Shown here piece by piece: positions 18,301-26,615 of a stretch of DNA of 58,931 nucleotides. Source of the stretch: a virus; the IMG/VR virus record IMGVR_UViG_3300042466_000346, positions 1 to 58,931 of that record, one strand, 5' to 3'. The notes under the pieces are model-generated. The model did no database searches, was not told the DNA's origin, and worked only from the letters and a program-made list of their open reading frames with translations. Within the stretch, counting starts at the first letter, position 1. Each line of letters starts with the position of its first letter. Position numbers and translations under genes: made by a program.

Positions 18301-21300
18301 ATACGATCCTATCAAACGCAAGGAGATACCCATCAAAGATGTTATCTGCGGATATGAACTTGTACGAGGTAACCGTGTAGGTAATAAGTCTGTAATTGCT
18401 AAAGGATTACTTTATGATGTAGGAGAGTACTTTGATACTACTAATGATAAGAAGTATTACTACTCTAACTATCCCTACAATGACTTACGTGTAGATCCTT
18501 ACTTGATGAATGCTTCTCGTTGGTATGATGAGTCTAGAGAAATATTCCTTACCGACTCAGCTTTTATTGACGGTATCGGACGTGTAGGTGGATTCAGAAC
18601 TTACGACTTTAATGGAGGTAACAACAGATTTACTTTCTACTCCCCTGACACAAGTTTCCAGTTTCCTAAAATTGGTACAGAATTAAAACTTGAGACTGTA
18701 GAGTTTGGTAGAGTACTCGGACACTTTGTTCCCGTAGCTGAACATCCTCAGTATAGATTTTTGCAGGAAGGTGCGTTCAGAGATGCGGGACGTTTGTCTG
18801 CTATCTTATCAGCAAACGTTTCAGGATCTACTGAAGTGAGTGCAACAGTAACTGGTGGATTTGCTAATGGTTCTCGTTTTGATGTTCGCTACGATAAGCT
18901 TCTTGCTAACGAGCAGGTAATGCTTGATTTAATAGGTAAACTGATTCCGTTTGTAAATTTTGCTTATCAGTATAATTCTATTGCAAACTATAATCAGTAC
19001 GTACCTATCAATCCGTTGGCTACAGTTCCACACTTCGGTAGTAGTCGTAGATTTATTGAATTAGGTTATTACGCTAATGAAAGAATCGTTCAGGTATTTG
19101 ACGATGCTCCATTACATAATCGTTTAAGAGAAACTTCTGTTTACCTCAAGGTAAAAGACTTTATTAAAAACATTGAGTCTCAATTACTAGATAACTCTAG
19201 ATACGTTACATCTGCTACAACCTTAGTAGATGAAACAGGCGCTACTGTTAGTGACGAGGGTCATACATTAAACGCAACTACTGAACATCAAAGACGTACT
19301 ACCCGTGCTTACTATGGTTCTGTTAAACGTCAGTTTCCAAATCAGTATGGTCAGGTAGAAAACATTAAGTATGTTTCTACTGGGTATGCAGTTGATTTGT
19401 ACAGAACTGCTGGAGGTGGTGTGAGTCTTGAGTATAAGTATTATCCTGCTTTTGGTGGAGACACATTCATTACTCCTTTCTCCTTTAAGCGTAAACATTC
19501 TTTCTTTACAAGAAACTTAGTTAATCTTCCTGCCAAGGTAGATGAAGTACCATTTGATTACTGGTTATTCCCTAACATGGCATACCCAACCTACTACATT
19601 GGTACCGCTAGTAATGTTAATGCTATCAGTGGTTCAGAGATTGCAGTTGCTTTTGCTTTCGTAGCTGCAGGAGTTGGTGCTGGTATTGCTGGTATATCAT
19701 TAGGCGGAGCATTGGCTGTTGTGGGCGTGTATGCGCTTAACTTAGGAATCATGGAAGGCTTGAATGAACTCTGGAGTAAGTTTACTAAAAAGACTACTCT
19801 CGATGGTTCTAGTGACCACAGATACTATCAGGATGGTCACTTCTATACAGCCTCTTACGGGCTACCTATATTCTTTGTAGAGTCTGATGTTAATACTCAT
19901 TTTCGTCACGGTAGGGATACTGATAAAGAAAACTTCTACCCCAACGTAGGTGGGGGTATTCCTGATGATTGGTTGCAAGAAGCTACGGTACCTATCAAGT
20001 ACGATAACTTCTACCACTATAACGCTACTTACTCTGCCCAGAACTTAAGTCCTAACATGCCTTACAGGTTGAAGTATCCTTCCTTGGAGTGTTTAGTGAA
20101 TCACCAGAATCGTGTGATCTACTCAGACCAAGCAAGTAAATCTAATCTGTTGACAGACAAGTGGCTTAACTTCCGTCCAGGGAACTTCTATGATTTCCCT
20201 AAGCAAGGTGGTCGTTTAATTGATTTGAATGCCGGTGAAAGCGAAAGAGTATATGCTCGTTTTGAAAACACTACCAAAGTATACAATGCACGTATTGTAC
20301 TTACCTCTACTTCTCCTTATCAGTTGGAGATAGGTAACGCAGATATGTTCAAGCAAAAGCCTGTTGACTTGGCCGCTACTGACTTAGGTTATATCGGAAG
20401 CCAACACAAAGCTTATGTACGTTGTGAGTATGGAACCTTCTGGGTAGATGCTAAACGTGGACACGTGTATCAAATCACAGGAGACGGATTCAACGAAATC
20501 AAATCAGAGTTGAACTACAACTGGTTCAAAGAAAATCTACCATTCCAGATAATCAAAGATTTGCCTGAGGCAGATGTTGACGTGCCTTCTTTAGGTATTG
20601 GTATTACTATGGGATGGGATGAAAGATTCGAGCGTGTATTTATTACCAAGTTAGACTACAGAGTTAGACCTGAGTTTAGGAAGGGAAATACATCAGAGAT
20701 ACTTTACATTAACGATAGACTAGATCCTAACTACAAATACTATGTATTGAAGACCGGAACCACTGTCACTAGAGTTTCTTTATTCAACGGTACTTACTTT
20801 GAGAATAAGTCTTGGACAGTTGCTTATGCACCCAAGTTGAAAAACTTTATCTCCTTCTATTCTTTCTTGCCAAATTTCTATGTAGCTCAGTTGGGTCACT
20901 TCCAAACAATCACAACCACCGCTGCAGGAAGTTCACTTTGGAACCACAACCTACACCCGTACTTGTATCAGACTTACTATGGTAAGTTATATCCATACAT
21001 CATCGAGTATGCGGTTAACAGTCTTCCAATTAACTCTATCTTGACTTCAGTTTCTTTGATTGCAGAGATCCAAGAATACTACAGCAAGACCGAGTACTAC
21101 TCTCTGGGTACTGCGAACAATAAAAATATTGCCAACTTTAACAAGGCTATCATCTACAACAGAGAACAGTCTTCAGGTATTATTAACTTGATACCGGAAG
21201 TGTTTGGTAATACTAGACAGAAGCTTCTGTATCCTAGAATGGGAACTACTGGCATCGAGACTTTGTTATCTCGTAGGGAGAACAAGTATACCTTTAATGG

Positions 21301-21547
21301 TTTCTGGAACATTGCTGCTCAAGCAAATGGTCAGCCTCTGTGGACAACCAAGTGGACAGACTTATTAGCAAGTTACCCAATAGATAAGTTGCCTAATATG
21401 AAGGCGATAAGAAACGTAGGTTTGTCTTATCAAAAGAATAAGATTAAGTCTGACTTCACCAGAGTACGATTAATTCAAGACAAGTACAATAGATATAAAT
21501 TTGTGAACAGTTTGCAAATTAATCAAATCAACCAAACTGCCTTATAA
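15302..21547 (+). CDS. Muzzle / tail-end stabilisation protein
   Basis: 2,081 residues, largest tail gene. The N-terminus (GLNLDSINWQVKENQITWALNANVQ) is typical of crAss-like muzzle proteins, which form the gate at the distal end of the tail. Residues about 100-420 are Cys-rich and contain an inserted domain (about 245-365) that resembles PA14-type carbohydrate-binding modules (SLAGDEALRVYIDN, then PITLTAGRHVFRFEY). Later parts are long beta-rich stretches rich in Tyr, Asn and Pro. Residues about 1447-1485 are a Gly/Ala-rich hydrophobic stretch long enough to cross a membrane. The gene follows the ring protein by a TAATG overlap. The muzzle call rests on order, size and N-terminus; the PA14 call is by eye. 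Confidence 0.82.
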   Translation: MENKVNQNIIGLNLDSINWQVKENQITWALNANVQAHDGDSVTYTNEPSNTECFRFDQGTLSGFIVVGFTNIIEQSKVILFLTHPDGRSRIGQITALGDSCLGVEVTEEDCGCKAGTIVTTATVVTDLPADEVTLQCPDGYFYDAVTNLCKKVQYVPIDESSQTLPVIATCVNGSGCGVFSTHGSFLPNVYTSAYSTLTPSDYYTIKTELPTPTGTNFWNPNGIGVFNVATYLKSIAVQADLNPGGGLCRECHTISTVTPENPSGYIGFAETVCIDQTKEYYMSLAGDEALRVYIDNVLIFDFDPVTPSKILGGAASNLWSRLHFFPITLTAGRHVFRFEYKNTAGIGMFAYEVYDISLAQLLDPNLTQAILTASIARSNGEQISSLPKRGSYFTETENACPDGYILTVDENCVASCSTVITAEREEVTVSSTCCKYEDIIIDNCLDECEQSCYEYVVGLTIDLSIENTALEKDFTYEDCAGNIVRDFILGEPKRFTARKGTLLLEGPYIEILQEVQVEDTTPGVFSKGNCCLNFDPAFPVNAEYRIDDCETKVYYISRNNPPRYFSDLYPYGKDACGKNRTCIRESCEDSKLFPNFCIPEVHATSVDSGGMLAAGAYSFAIAYCDENGDEFVDYTDYTNPIPIFERTITEQTEYVTSKSITVNVKHKTRIFEYFSLVVAETVNTTNTYHLVGVYRVNQVTDQDTVIYTGDYKTTFSTVAPVVRSPRYDTANIIEKQNDILMLADLEEAPRYNFQRFASRLKLLWETVNMPADGQFDYSSPEVAYFFRTYQRDEVYPFGIKFRMSNGKYTDVFHIPGRTTFTVLPQNINFGDTTLLDGSSNLDVFVAQTDCTIPDQLPVWKTYNTASPGTSVDYDEDLASDIEKQYNCAITNGLQGEFAYWESTELYPCYDEIWEQSTDPNAPYYNPEALAGKPIRHHKFPDSAITHIHDHDIASGSTADSGIGVESPSILHPIGVRLDEASLLSLLNQKNPDGTYAYTVYDPIKRKEIPIKDVICGYELVRGNRVGNKSVIAKGLLYDVGEYFDTTNDKKYYYSNYPYNDLRVDPYLMNASRWYDESREIFLTDSAFIDGIGRVGGFRTYDFNGGNNRFTFYSPDTSFQFPKIGTELKLETVEFGRVLGHFVPVAEHPQYRFLQEGAFRDAGRLSAILSANVSGSTEVSATVTGGFANGSRFDVRYDKLLANEQVMLDLIGKLIPFVNFAYQYNSIANYNQYVPINPLATVPHFGSSRRFIELGYYANERIVQVFDDAPLHNRLRETSVYLKVKDFIKNIESQLLDNSRYVTSATTLVDETGATVSDEGHTLNATTEHQRRTTRAYYGSVKRQFPNQYGQVENIKYVSTGYAVDLYRTAGGGVSLEYKYYPAFGGDTFITPFSFKRKHSFFTRNLVNLPAKVDEVPFDYWLFPNMAYPTYYIGTASNVNAISGSEIAVAFAFVAAGVGAGIAGISLGGALAVVGVYALNLGIMEGLNELWSKFTKKTTLDGSSDHRYYQDGHFYTASYGLPIFFVESDVNTHFRHGRDTDKENFYPNVGGGIPDDWLQEATVPIKYDNFYHYNATYSAQNLSPNMPYRLKYPSLECLVNHQNRVIYSDQASKSNLLTDKWLNFRPGNFYDFPKQGGRLIDLNAGESERVYARFENTTKVYNARIVLTSTSPYQLEIGNADMFKQKPVDLAATDLGYIGSQHKAYVRCEYGTFWVDAKRGHVYQITGDGFNEIKSELNYNWFKENLPFQIIKDLPEADVDVPSLGIGITMGWDERFERVFITKLDYRVRPEFRKGNTSEILYINDRLDPNYKYYVLKTGTTVTRVSLFNGTYFENKSWTVAYAPKLKNFISFYSFLPNFYVAQLGHFQTITTTAAGSSLWNHNLHPYLYQTYYGKLYPYIIEYAVNSLPINSILTSVSLIAEIQEYYSKTEYYSLGTANNKNIANFNKAIIYNREQSSGIINLIPEVFGNTRQKLLYPRMGTTGIETLLSRRENKYTFNGFWNIAAQANGQPLWTTKWTDLLASYPIDKLPNMKAIRNVGLSYQKNKIKSDFTRVRLIQDKYNRYKFVNSLQINQINQTAL

Positions 21548-21549
21548 TC

Positions 21550-21933
21550 ATGAAAGACAAAGAAATTTTTACAACTGTTAAACCCGAGGTAATCTTCGGA
21601 CAGTTGTTTCAATCTAGGGATACAATGCACATTGTTCACCTTCAGACACTTAATTATTCCGAGCACAAAGCATTGGACTCCTACTACAGCGGACTCCTAG
21701 AACTAATTGATGATTTAATCGAAGCCTACTTTGGAACGTTAGGTGGGAAACGAATTAACTTTAAGATTCCTGCCTCTGAGTATGTAAACGCTAATCAGCA
21801 CTTAACTCAGATGCTTGACTACCTTAAAAAACACCGTGGTGTTTTTGGAGCAGACAACACGCACATTCAGAATATCTTGGATGAAATCTTAGCTCTAATC
21901 TCCAGTACTATCTACCAATTAACTCTTACATAA
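21550..21933 (+). CDS. Small helical protein, Dps/ferritin-like layout (DUF5856-type)
   Basis: 127 residues, almost entirely helical. The segment MHIVHLQTLNYSEHKALDSYY followed by LIDDLIEAYFG places His, His and Glu residues with spacing that recalls a four-helix bundle of the Dps/ferritin type, and similar small proteins are widespread in crAss-like phages. A metal-binding or ferroxidase role is not shown, since a full set of ligands is not evident. The gene sits 2 bases after the muzzle gene and 1 base before the next cargo-like gene. The DUF name is from memory and should be treated as tentative. Confidence 0.55.
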   Translation: MKDKEIFTTVKPEVIFGQLFQSRDTMHIVHLQTLNYSEHKALDSYYSGLLELIDDLIEAYFGTLGGKRINFKIPASEYVNANQHLTQMLDYLKKHRGVFGADNTHIQNILDEILALISSTIYQLTLT

Positions 21934-21934
21934 A

Positions 21935-23758
21935 ATGAATCGCTTAAAGAAATCTTACTCAACCTGCTTAGAATGTGGTGGCAAAACAAGAATGAAGTCC
22001 GGAGGTAACTGGATTCAATCTGCCATTAAAAAGCCAGGTTCATTTACAGCTCAAGCTAAAGGTGCAGGTATGAGTGTTCCTGCGTTCCGTGATAAAGTAC
22101 TTGCTAACAAAGGAGACTTCTCCTCTACTACTGTAAAGAGAGCTAACCTCGCTAATACTCTTTCTAAGATGCGTAAGGGAGAAATGGGAATGATGACTAG
22201 GTCATCTCCTGTATCTACTAAGACTACCAAGAACTTTGCAATAAAAAGCAATAAAGGCCAGGCAAAGGTAGCACCTAAGATGTCTACTATAAGATCAAAG
22301 GATAGATACGGTGAAGACGGCATGGAGATGGAAATGGGAAGCACCAACCCTACTCAAATTAATTTGATGGACTCTAATACTATGCGTAGGAAAGAGATGC
22401 TAGGTGAGAGAGAGGCACAGTTGCAGGAGAAGAAGAACGGAGTTCCTGAGAATCAGATGGCACCTTTGTCTATGATGCGTGGTGGCAGACTCTATGCTCA
22501 GTTAGGTATGTTGAATGGCAAAGCTATTCAAGGACCTAAGCCAGCACCAGTTGCAGCCGCTCCTGCTAAACCAGCAGTTAAAGCTATGTCTAATGAAGAG
22601 GGCATGGACGAGGTTCCAAGAATCGAAGCAATCGATCCAAAGTTAACTCAAGCTAAAGCTATGTTGAAAGAAGACAACAAAGCTCTTGAAATGGCTAAGG
22701 TGAGAGATTACCAGATGATGCTTAATAAAAAGTACGGTGCAGGATTAGCTACTGACGGTGCATGGGGACCAAAGACACAGGCTGCTTATGAAAAGTACAT
22801 GCTGAAGCCTGCTGCTACTGTTGCTAAGTCTAGTGGTGATATGAGACCATCAAGAGCTGATCTGCCAGGTAACTTCAAGATGAATTTTAACACGCCTGTT
22901 GCTAAAGGTACTATGGGTCCTTCTAGAGCTGACATGCCTGGTAATTTCAGAATGAACTTTAATACTCCTGCAGCCCCAACTGCTACTGCTTCATCTTCTT
23001 ATAAAGGCACTAGTCAACCTTTGTGGCAAACTGCTAAAGAAAGACAAAGTTTTATTCCTGGTAAGGCTGGAGATATGGTAGTTAATCCTAACTATTCTTT
23101 TCTAAATAAACCTGCCAATAAAACTAATGCAACTAAAGCTGGAACTAAATCTACAACTGGTGGCAAAGCTCCTATACAAATCCCAGGCAGTCCTGAAAAA
23201 AAAAAAACAGCCGTGGTAGATAATCGTCAGTTACCTCTGACAGGAGTATTGGTTGATAGGGGTACAAATGAAACTTTTGTTTTTGGTAAGGATAACAACT
23301 TTCAATTCCCTGTCTTGACTGGTCAAAACCGCAACATGTATGCAGATGCTAATACCTTCACTGTTGATCAATTAGAAAAAGATAAATCAGGTAGAGTTAC
23401 TCCTCGAGGTTATTATATATTTGACCAAAACAATGTAACTGCTTCTGATAAAAAGTCTTACAATAATAATATCCGACACCTAGAGCCTATTACTGCTTTT
23501 GGTACTCCGGAACCTCAAGCTACTAATATTGCTGTACATCAGACTTATGATCCTGCTCGTAGAGCACCGTTCTATGATAAGTCGGGGGATCAAAGAGGCA
23601 AGTCTTATGGTTGCGTTAATGGACGTTGTGGTGATGTAGCTACAATGTTTAATCAAGTAGCAGATAGAGATACTGTGATGGTTATCGATTCTCGTAGACC
23701 TGAAGACCAACAGTTCCTTAAACAAGCACAAAAAAGAGTTGCAAAAAAGCAAAAATAA
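21935..23758 (+). CDS. Cargo-like protein with peptidoglycan-binding and L,D-transpeptidase-like domains
   Basis: 607 residues, in order: a CLECGGK Cys pair near the N-terminus; a basic, Met-rich, low-complexity part (about 20-240) with GG motifs; a PG_binding_1-type module at 253-291 (YQMMLNKKYGAGLATDGAWG, then PKTQAAYEKY); two 24-residue repeats from residue 303; a Pro/Lys linker; and from about 425 a domain resembling YkuD L,D-transpeptidases. Its signature is H535 (IAVHQTYD) and SYGCVNGRCGD with C560 as the presumed nucleophile. The usual [ST]HGCxN motif has Tyr in place of the second His. In bacteria such enzymes form peptidoglycan cross-links or attach proteins to peptidoglycan. No signal peptide, so it would act after ejection from the virion or after lysis. 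A 12-A run encodes the linker just before the enzyme domain. Confidence 0.68.
   Translation: MNRLKKSYSTCLECGGKTRMKSGGNWIQSAIKKPGSFTAQAKGAGMSVPAFRDKVLANKGDFSSTTVKRANLANTLSKMRKGEMGMMTRSSPVSTKTTKNFAIKSNKGQAKVAPKMSTIRSKDRYGEDGMEMEMGSTNPTQINLMDSNTMRRKEMLGEREAQLQEKKNGVPENQMAPLSMMRGGRLYAQLGMLNGKAIQGPKPAPVAAAPAKPAVKAMSNEEGMDEVPRIEAIDPKLTQAKAMLKEDNKALEMAKVRDYQMMLNKKYGAGLATDGAWGPKTQAAYEKYMLKPAATVAKSSGDMRPSRADLPGNFKMNFNTPVAKGTMGPSRADMPGNFRMNFNTPAAPTATASSSYKGTSQPLWQTAKERQSFIPGKAGDMVVNPNYSFLNKPANKTNATKAGTKSTTGGKAPIQIPGSPEKKKTAVVDNRQLPLTGVLVDRGTNETFVFGKDNNFQFPVLTGQNRNMYADANTFTVDQLEKDKSGRVTPRGYYIFDQNNVTASDKKSYNNNIRHLEPITAFGTPEPQATNIAVHQTYDPARRAPFYDKSGDQRGKSYGCVNGRCGDVATMFNQVADRDTVMVIDSRRPEDQQFLKQAQKRVAKKQK
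22841..22984 (+). repeat. Two tandem 72-base repeats (24 residues each)
   Basis: Units start at 22841 and 22913. Each encodes M-x-P-S-R-A-D-[LM]-P-G-N-F-[KR]-M-N-F-N-T-P. The two DNA copies differ at many third positions while the protein is nearly the same, so the duplication is not recent and the peptide appears to be conserved by selection. It lies between the wall-binding module and the enzyme domain. Confidence 0.85.
23196..23207 (+). other. A12 homopolymer at a domain junction (possible slippage site)
   Basis: Twelve consecutive A encode the Lys run after E421 of the 607-residue protein. Gain of one A leads to TAA, and loss of one A leads to TAG, each within six codons downstream. Slippage in either direction would therefore yield a protein of about 430 residues that keeps the wall-binding module and lacks the transpeptidase-like domain. 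Confidence 0.5.
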
Positions 23759-23761
23759 TTT

Positions 23762-25981
23762 ATGTCAGTAAATAGTTTTCTTGAGAAGTTAAAACAGCGA
23801 GTATCTCCTACACCTGTAGATGAGACAGGGATGTGGTATCAAAATGATGATGTCATTGTTCCGTCTAATAAGATTACTATGAAAGGTCCTAATGGTGAGG
23901 ACGATTACTTTGAAAAGCCTATACTCGGTGTGGGTATGCAGTCAGGTAAGCAAGTAATGATGCAACCTGGTGAGGAGTATGAGTTTCCTGAAGATAAGGA
24001 AGTCTACGAAACTCAAATGCAGTTAGGTGGAAGAATTGATAACGTCTCCCCTAGAGGTGATGTAGATTTTTCTGTAGGCAACAAGAATAAACTTTCAGGT
24101 CAAGTAGTGGGGTCAATCAATGCTCCTTCATTACAGATGAATTCCTTGACTCCGAGATTAGCTTACTCTAATAAAGGATTTAACGCTAACGTATCTCCAG
24201 GTGGTTTTGGTGCCGGCTATGAGGGTGAGAAGGGTTATATAGACTACAATCAATCTACTGCAGGAAAGGATACTTACAGAACAGCTAGTGCTGGTTACAA
24301 CACAGAGAGAGTTAACTTAAATGCCAATGCTACTATGCGTAACAATATGCTAGAGAATGCAGGCATTGAGGGTTCATACCAAGTCACTCCTAACTTATCT
24401 TTATCTGGTAACTACAACATCAACAAAGGTGAGCAAGGAACTGATAAGAATTACTTTGCAGGATTTAGATACACTAAGTCTTTTGAGGATGGCGGTGAGG
24501 TTGAGGATGAAAATGACGATGACAAAGAGATGGTAGATGGGATTGCTAGCATCTTAACAAGAGTTAAAGATAAGAACAACAGAAAGCAAATTGCGAATGA
24601 AATGATACTTGATTTTAAAAAAGAAGGTGTTAAGTATAACCTCAAAGATTTTAAAAAATCTGCTAAAATAATGCAGATGGGGGGAATGTCTATTCCTGGA
24701 GTTAACGGTACTGTAGTTGCTTCTAGTAATACTTCTAGACTAAAGAAAGCATACATGCAACAAGCGGGCTATGTTAAGTACGTACCGCCTAGTCAAAGAC
24801 CTTTAACGTTTCGTAGTGATAACCCAAGTACTTCAGATAATACAAGGGTTAATACGGTTATGTCCAATAAACCTATTACACCTGTAGCAATCCCTAGTAA
24901 GCCTGTAACTAGGTCAAAGTCTAATTCTAGTCTTAATAATAGACTAGCAGCTATGTCTGAAGTAGAGGATAGGATTTATGCAGATAATACTGCTGTGTAT
25001 TCTATTCCCCCTATGAACCTAACAAAGAAGGCAAACTATGATGTTGAGGAAGACTACAGACAATCTGTAGAGTCTGGATTAGCAGGAAGACTATTGAACG
25101 TGCTTCCTACCCCATTGGCTTCCTACATTAGAGGATTAGCAGATGAGGACAATACAACTGCTGATTTTACGGAGAGTCAGAAACAAGCTGCAGCTTACGC
25201 AATAGCTAAAGCAGAAGCAAGAAAATCAAAGGCAGGTGATGAGGGCTACACAGGAAGTTTTGACTATGCAGATTATCCTGCAGGGTATAGAGACGAGCAA
25301 GGGGTTGCACATAACCCTGCACTATCTAACTTATTTAACTTACCTTCTTTGGATGGAAAAACCGGTAAACGTTTAGATAACGTAACTAAGTATTGGGGAT
25401 CAGCAATGATGCAGCCTACACTAGGTAAGGCCAATTTTAAGAAGTATAATGATGAAGAGTACCTAATACATGATAGGTATAACTTTGATTCCTATAATCC
25501 AAATAGTAAGTCTATAGTTGATAGGGCAGAGAAATTTGCAAATGAGTGGGGCGTAGAAACTGAAACTAATTTAAGAGTTCCTGTGAAGTACGTAGAGGAT
25601 GCTAGAAAACAAATAGCTGAGGAAGACGCTCAACCAAAGGTAAAGCAACCTGAGGAACAAGCAAAACCTACAGTTAAACCTACTGTAGAGAAAGCACCTG
25701 CAAACGTATCAAAACCCGTTGTAGAGAAGTCTAAACTTCAACAGAGTTATGAGCAAGCTAAGCCTTCTTTTAAAAAGACTTTAACCATTACTACGACTCA
25801 ACCAAAACAAACAACTCCTGCTAAACAAGCACCTTCACGTAATCAAATAAATAGTGAAGAGAGTAAAGTGCAGAACTACCAAAAGATGTTGAATAGTAAA
25901 TACAATGCAGGTCTAGAAGCTGATGGAGCTTGGGGTCCTAAAACTCAAGCAGCTTACGAAAAATATATACTCAAGAAATGA
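23762..25981 (+). CDS. Cargo-like protein with C-terminal peptidoglycan-binding module
   Basis: 739 residues. The N-terminal 90 residues include DETGMWYQNDDVIVPSNKIT and an acidic loop. Residues 95-240 show alternating, Asn/Gly-rich beta-strand patterns (SPGGFGAGYEGEKGYIDYNQ, YQVTPNLSLSGNYNINKG) that look like outer-membrane-barrel strands. Then come a strongly acidic segment, several GG motifs, a helical middle, a Pro/Lys/Gln-rich linker (about 620-695) and a C-terminal PG_binding_1-type module (700-739, NYQKMLNSKYNAGLEADGAW). The last module is nearly the same as that of the preceding gene. The stop overlaps the next start (ATGA). No catalytic motif is seen, so a wall-binding structural or ejected protein is inferred. 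Confidence 0.55.
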   Translation: MSVNSFLEKLKQRVSPTPVDETGMWYQNDDVIVPSNKITMKGPNGEDDYFEKPILGVGMQSGKQVMMQPGEEYEFPEDKEVYETQMQLGGRIDNVSPRGDVDFSVGNKNKLSGQVVGSINAPSLQMNSLTPRLAYSNKGFNANVSPGGFGAGYEGEKGYIDYNQSTAGKDTYRTASAGYNTERVNLNANATMRNNMLENAGIEGSYQVTPNLSLSGNYNINKGEQGTDKNYFAGFRYTKSFEDGGEVEDENDDDKEMVDGIASILTRVKDKNNRKQIANEMILDFKKEGVKYNLKDFKKSAKIMQMGGMSIPGVNGTVVASSNTSRLKKAYMQQAGYVKYVPPSQRPLTFRSDNPSTSDNTRVNTVMSNKPITPVAIPSKPVTRSKSNSSLNNRLAAMSEVEDRIYADNTAVYSIPPMNLTKKANYDVEEDYRQSVESGLAGRLLNVLPTPLASYIRGLADEDNTTADFTESQKQAAAYAIAKAEARKSKAGDEGYTGSFDYADYPAGYRDEQGVAHNPALSNLFNLPSLDGKTGKRLDNVTKYWGSAMMQPTLGKANFKKYNDEEYLIHDRYNFDSYNPNSKSIVDRAEKFANEWGVETETNLRVPVKYVEDARKQIAEEDAQPKVKQPEEQAKPTVKPTVEKAPANVSKPVVEKSKLQQSYEQAKPSFKKTLTITTTQPKQTTPAKQAPSRNQINSEESKVQNYQKMLNSKYNAGLEADGAWGPKTQAAYEKYILKK

Positions 25982-26436
25982 AACAGATGATCAAACGTAA
26001 AGATGGTTCTTATTCCCAGAGAGGTCTTTGGGATAACATCCGTGCTAATAAAGGTAGTGGCAAAAAGCCTACACCTGAAATGCTTAAGCAAGAGAAGAAG
26101 ATTAAATCTATGGGCAGCGGAGGAAGTCTTTACCAGTCTTACATGGCTAAGGGAGGAACTATCCGTCATACTACTAAAGGTCCCGGTGCTAATTACCGCC
26201 CTACTAAATCAGGTGCAGGTATGACAGCTAAGGGTGTGGCAGCTTATAGAAGAGCTAACCCCGGATCTAAATTACAAACCGCAGTTACTGGCAAGGTAAA
26301 GCCTGGCAGTAAAGCAGCTGGTCGTAGAAAATCTTATTGCGCTCGTTCACTAGGACAGTTAAAAAGATCTTCTCAAGCTACTAAAAATGATCCCAACTCA
26401 AGAATACGTCAAGCACGTAGACGTTGGAAATGCTAA
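25978..26436 (+). CDS. Basic protein with KPGSK...RRKSYCAR / RRWKC motif (DUF6321-like)
   Basis: 152 residues, very rich in Lys, Arg, Gly and Ser. The C-terminal half carries KVKPGSKAAGRRKSYCARSL and ends SRIRQARRRWKC, a signature I know from small proteins in many unrelated phages (tentatively DUF6321). Two double-glycine motifs (SGGSLYQSY and AKGGTIRHT) precede it. The strong positive charge suggests nucleic acid binding, either in the packed head or after ejection. ATGA overlap with the gene before it, and 23 bases to the next small gene. The biochemical role is not established. Confidence 0.6.
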   Translation: MKQMIKRKDGSYSQRGLWDNIRANKGSGKKPTPEMLKQEKKIKSMGSGGSLYQSYMAKGGTIRHTTKGPGANYRPTKSGAGMTAKGVAAYRRANPGSKLQTAVTGKVKPGSKAAGRRKSYCARSLGQLKRSSQATKNDPNSRIRQARRRWKC

Positions 26437-26459
26437 TCACTAAACTAAACTAACTATAA

Positions 26460-26615
26460 ATGGCAACCGCAGCAAAATCAAAATCAAGCTCCATCTCTCT
26501 TAAGTTTAAAGTTAAACCTAAGGTTCGTAGAAAGGGAGTCGTAGCAAAGACAAGGGCTTCTAAACTCAAGTCGAGTAAAAATTATCTAAAGAAAAAAGTT
26601 GGGCAAGGAAAGTAA
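26460..26615 (+). CDS. Very small Lys/Arg-rich protein (51 residues)
   Basis: ATG at 26460, TAA at 26613-26615. The product begins MATAAKSKSSSISLKFKVKP and ends LKKKVGQGK; about one residue in three is Lys or Arg and there are no Asp or Glu residues. The gene fills the gap between the preceding basic protein and the GIY-YIG gene, sharing the last base of its stop with the next ATG (TAATG). Composition is protamine- or histone-tail-like, which would suit DNA neutralisation in the capsid. No domain is recognised. Confidence 0.7.
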   Translation: MATAAKSKSSSISLKFKVKPKVRRKGVVAKTRASKLKSSKNYLKKKVGQGK

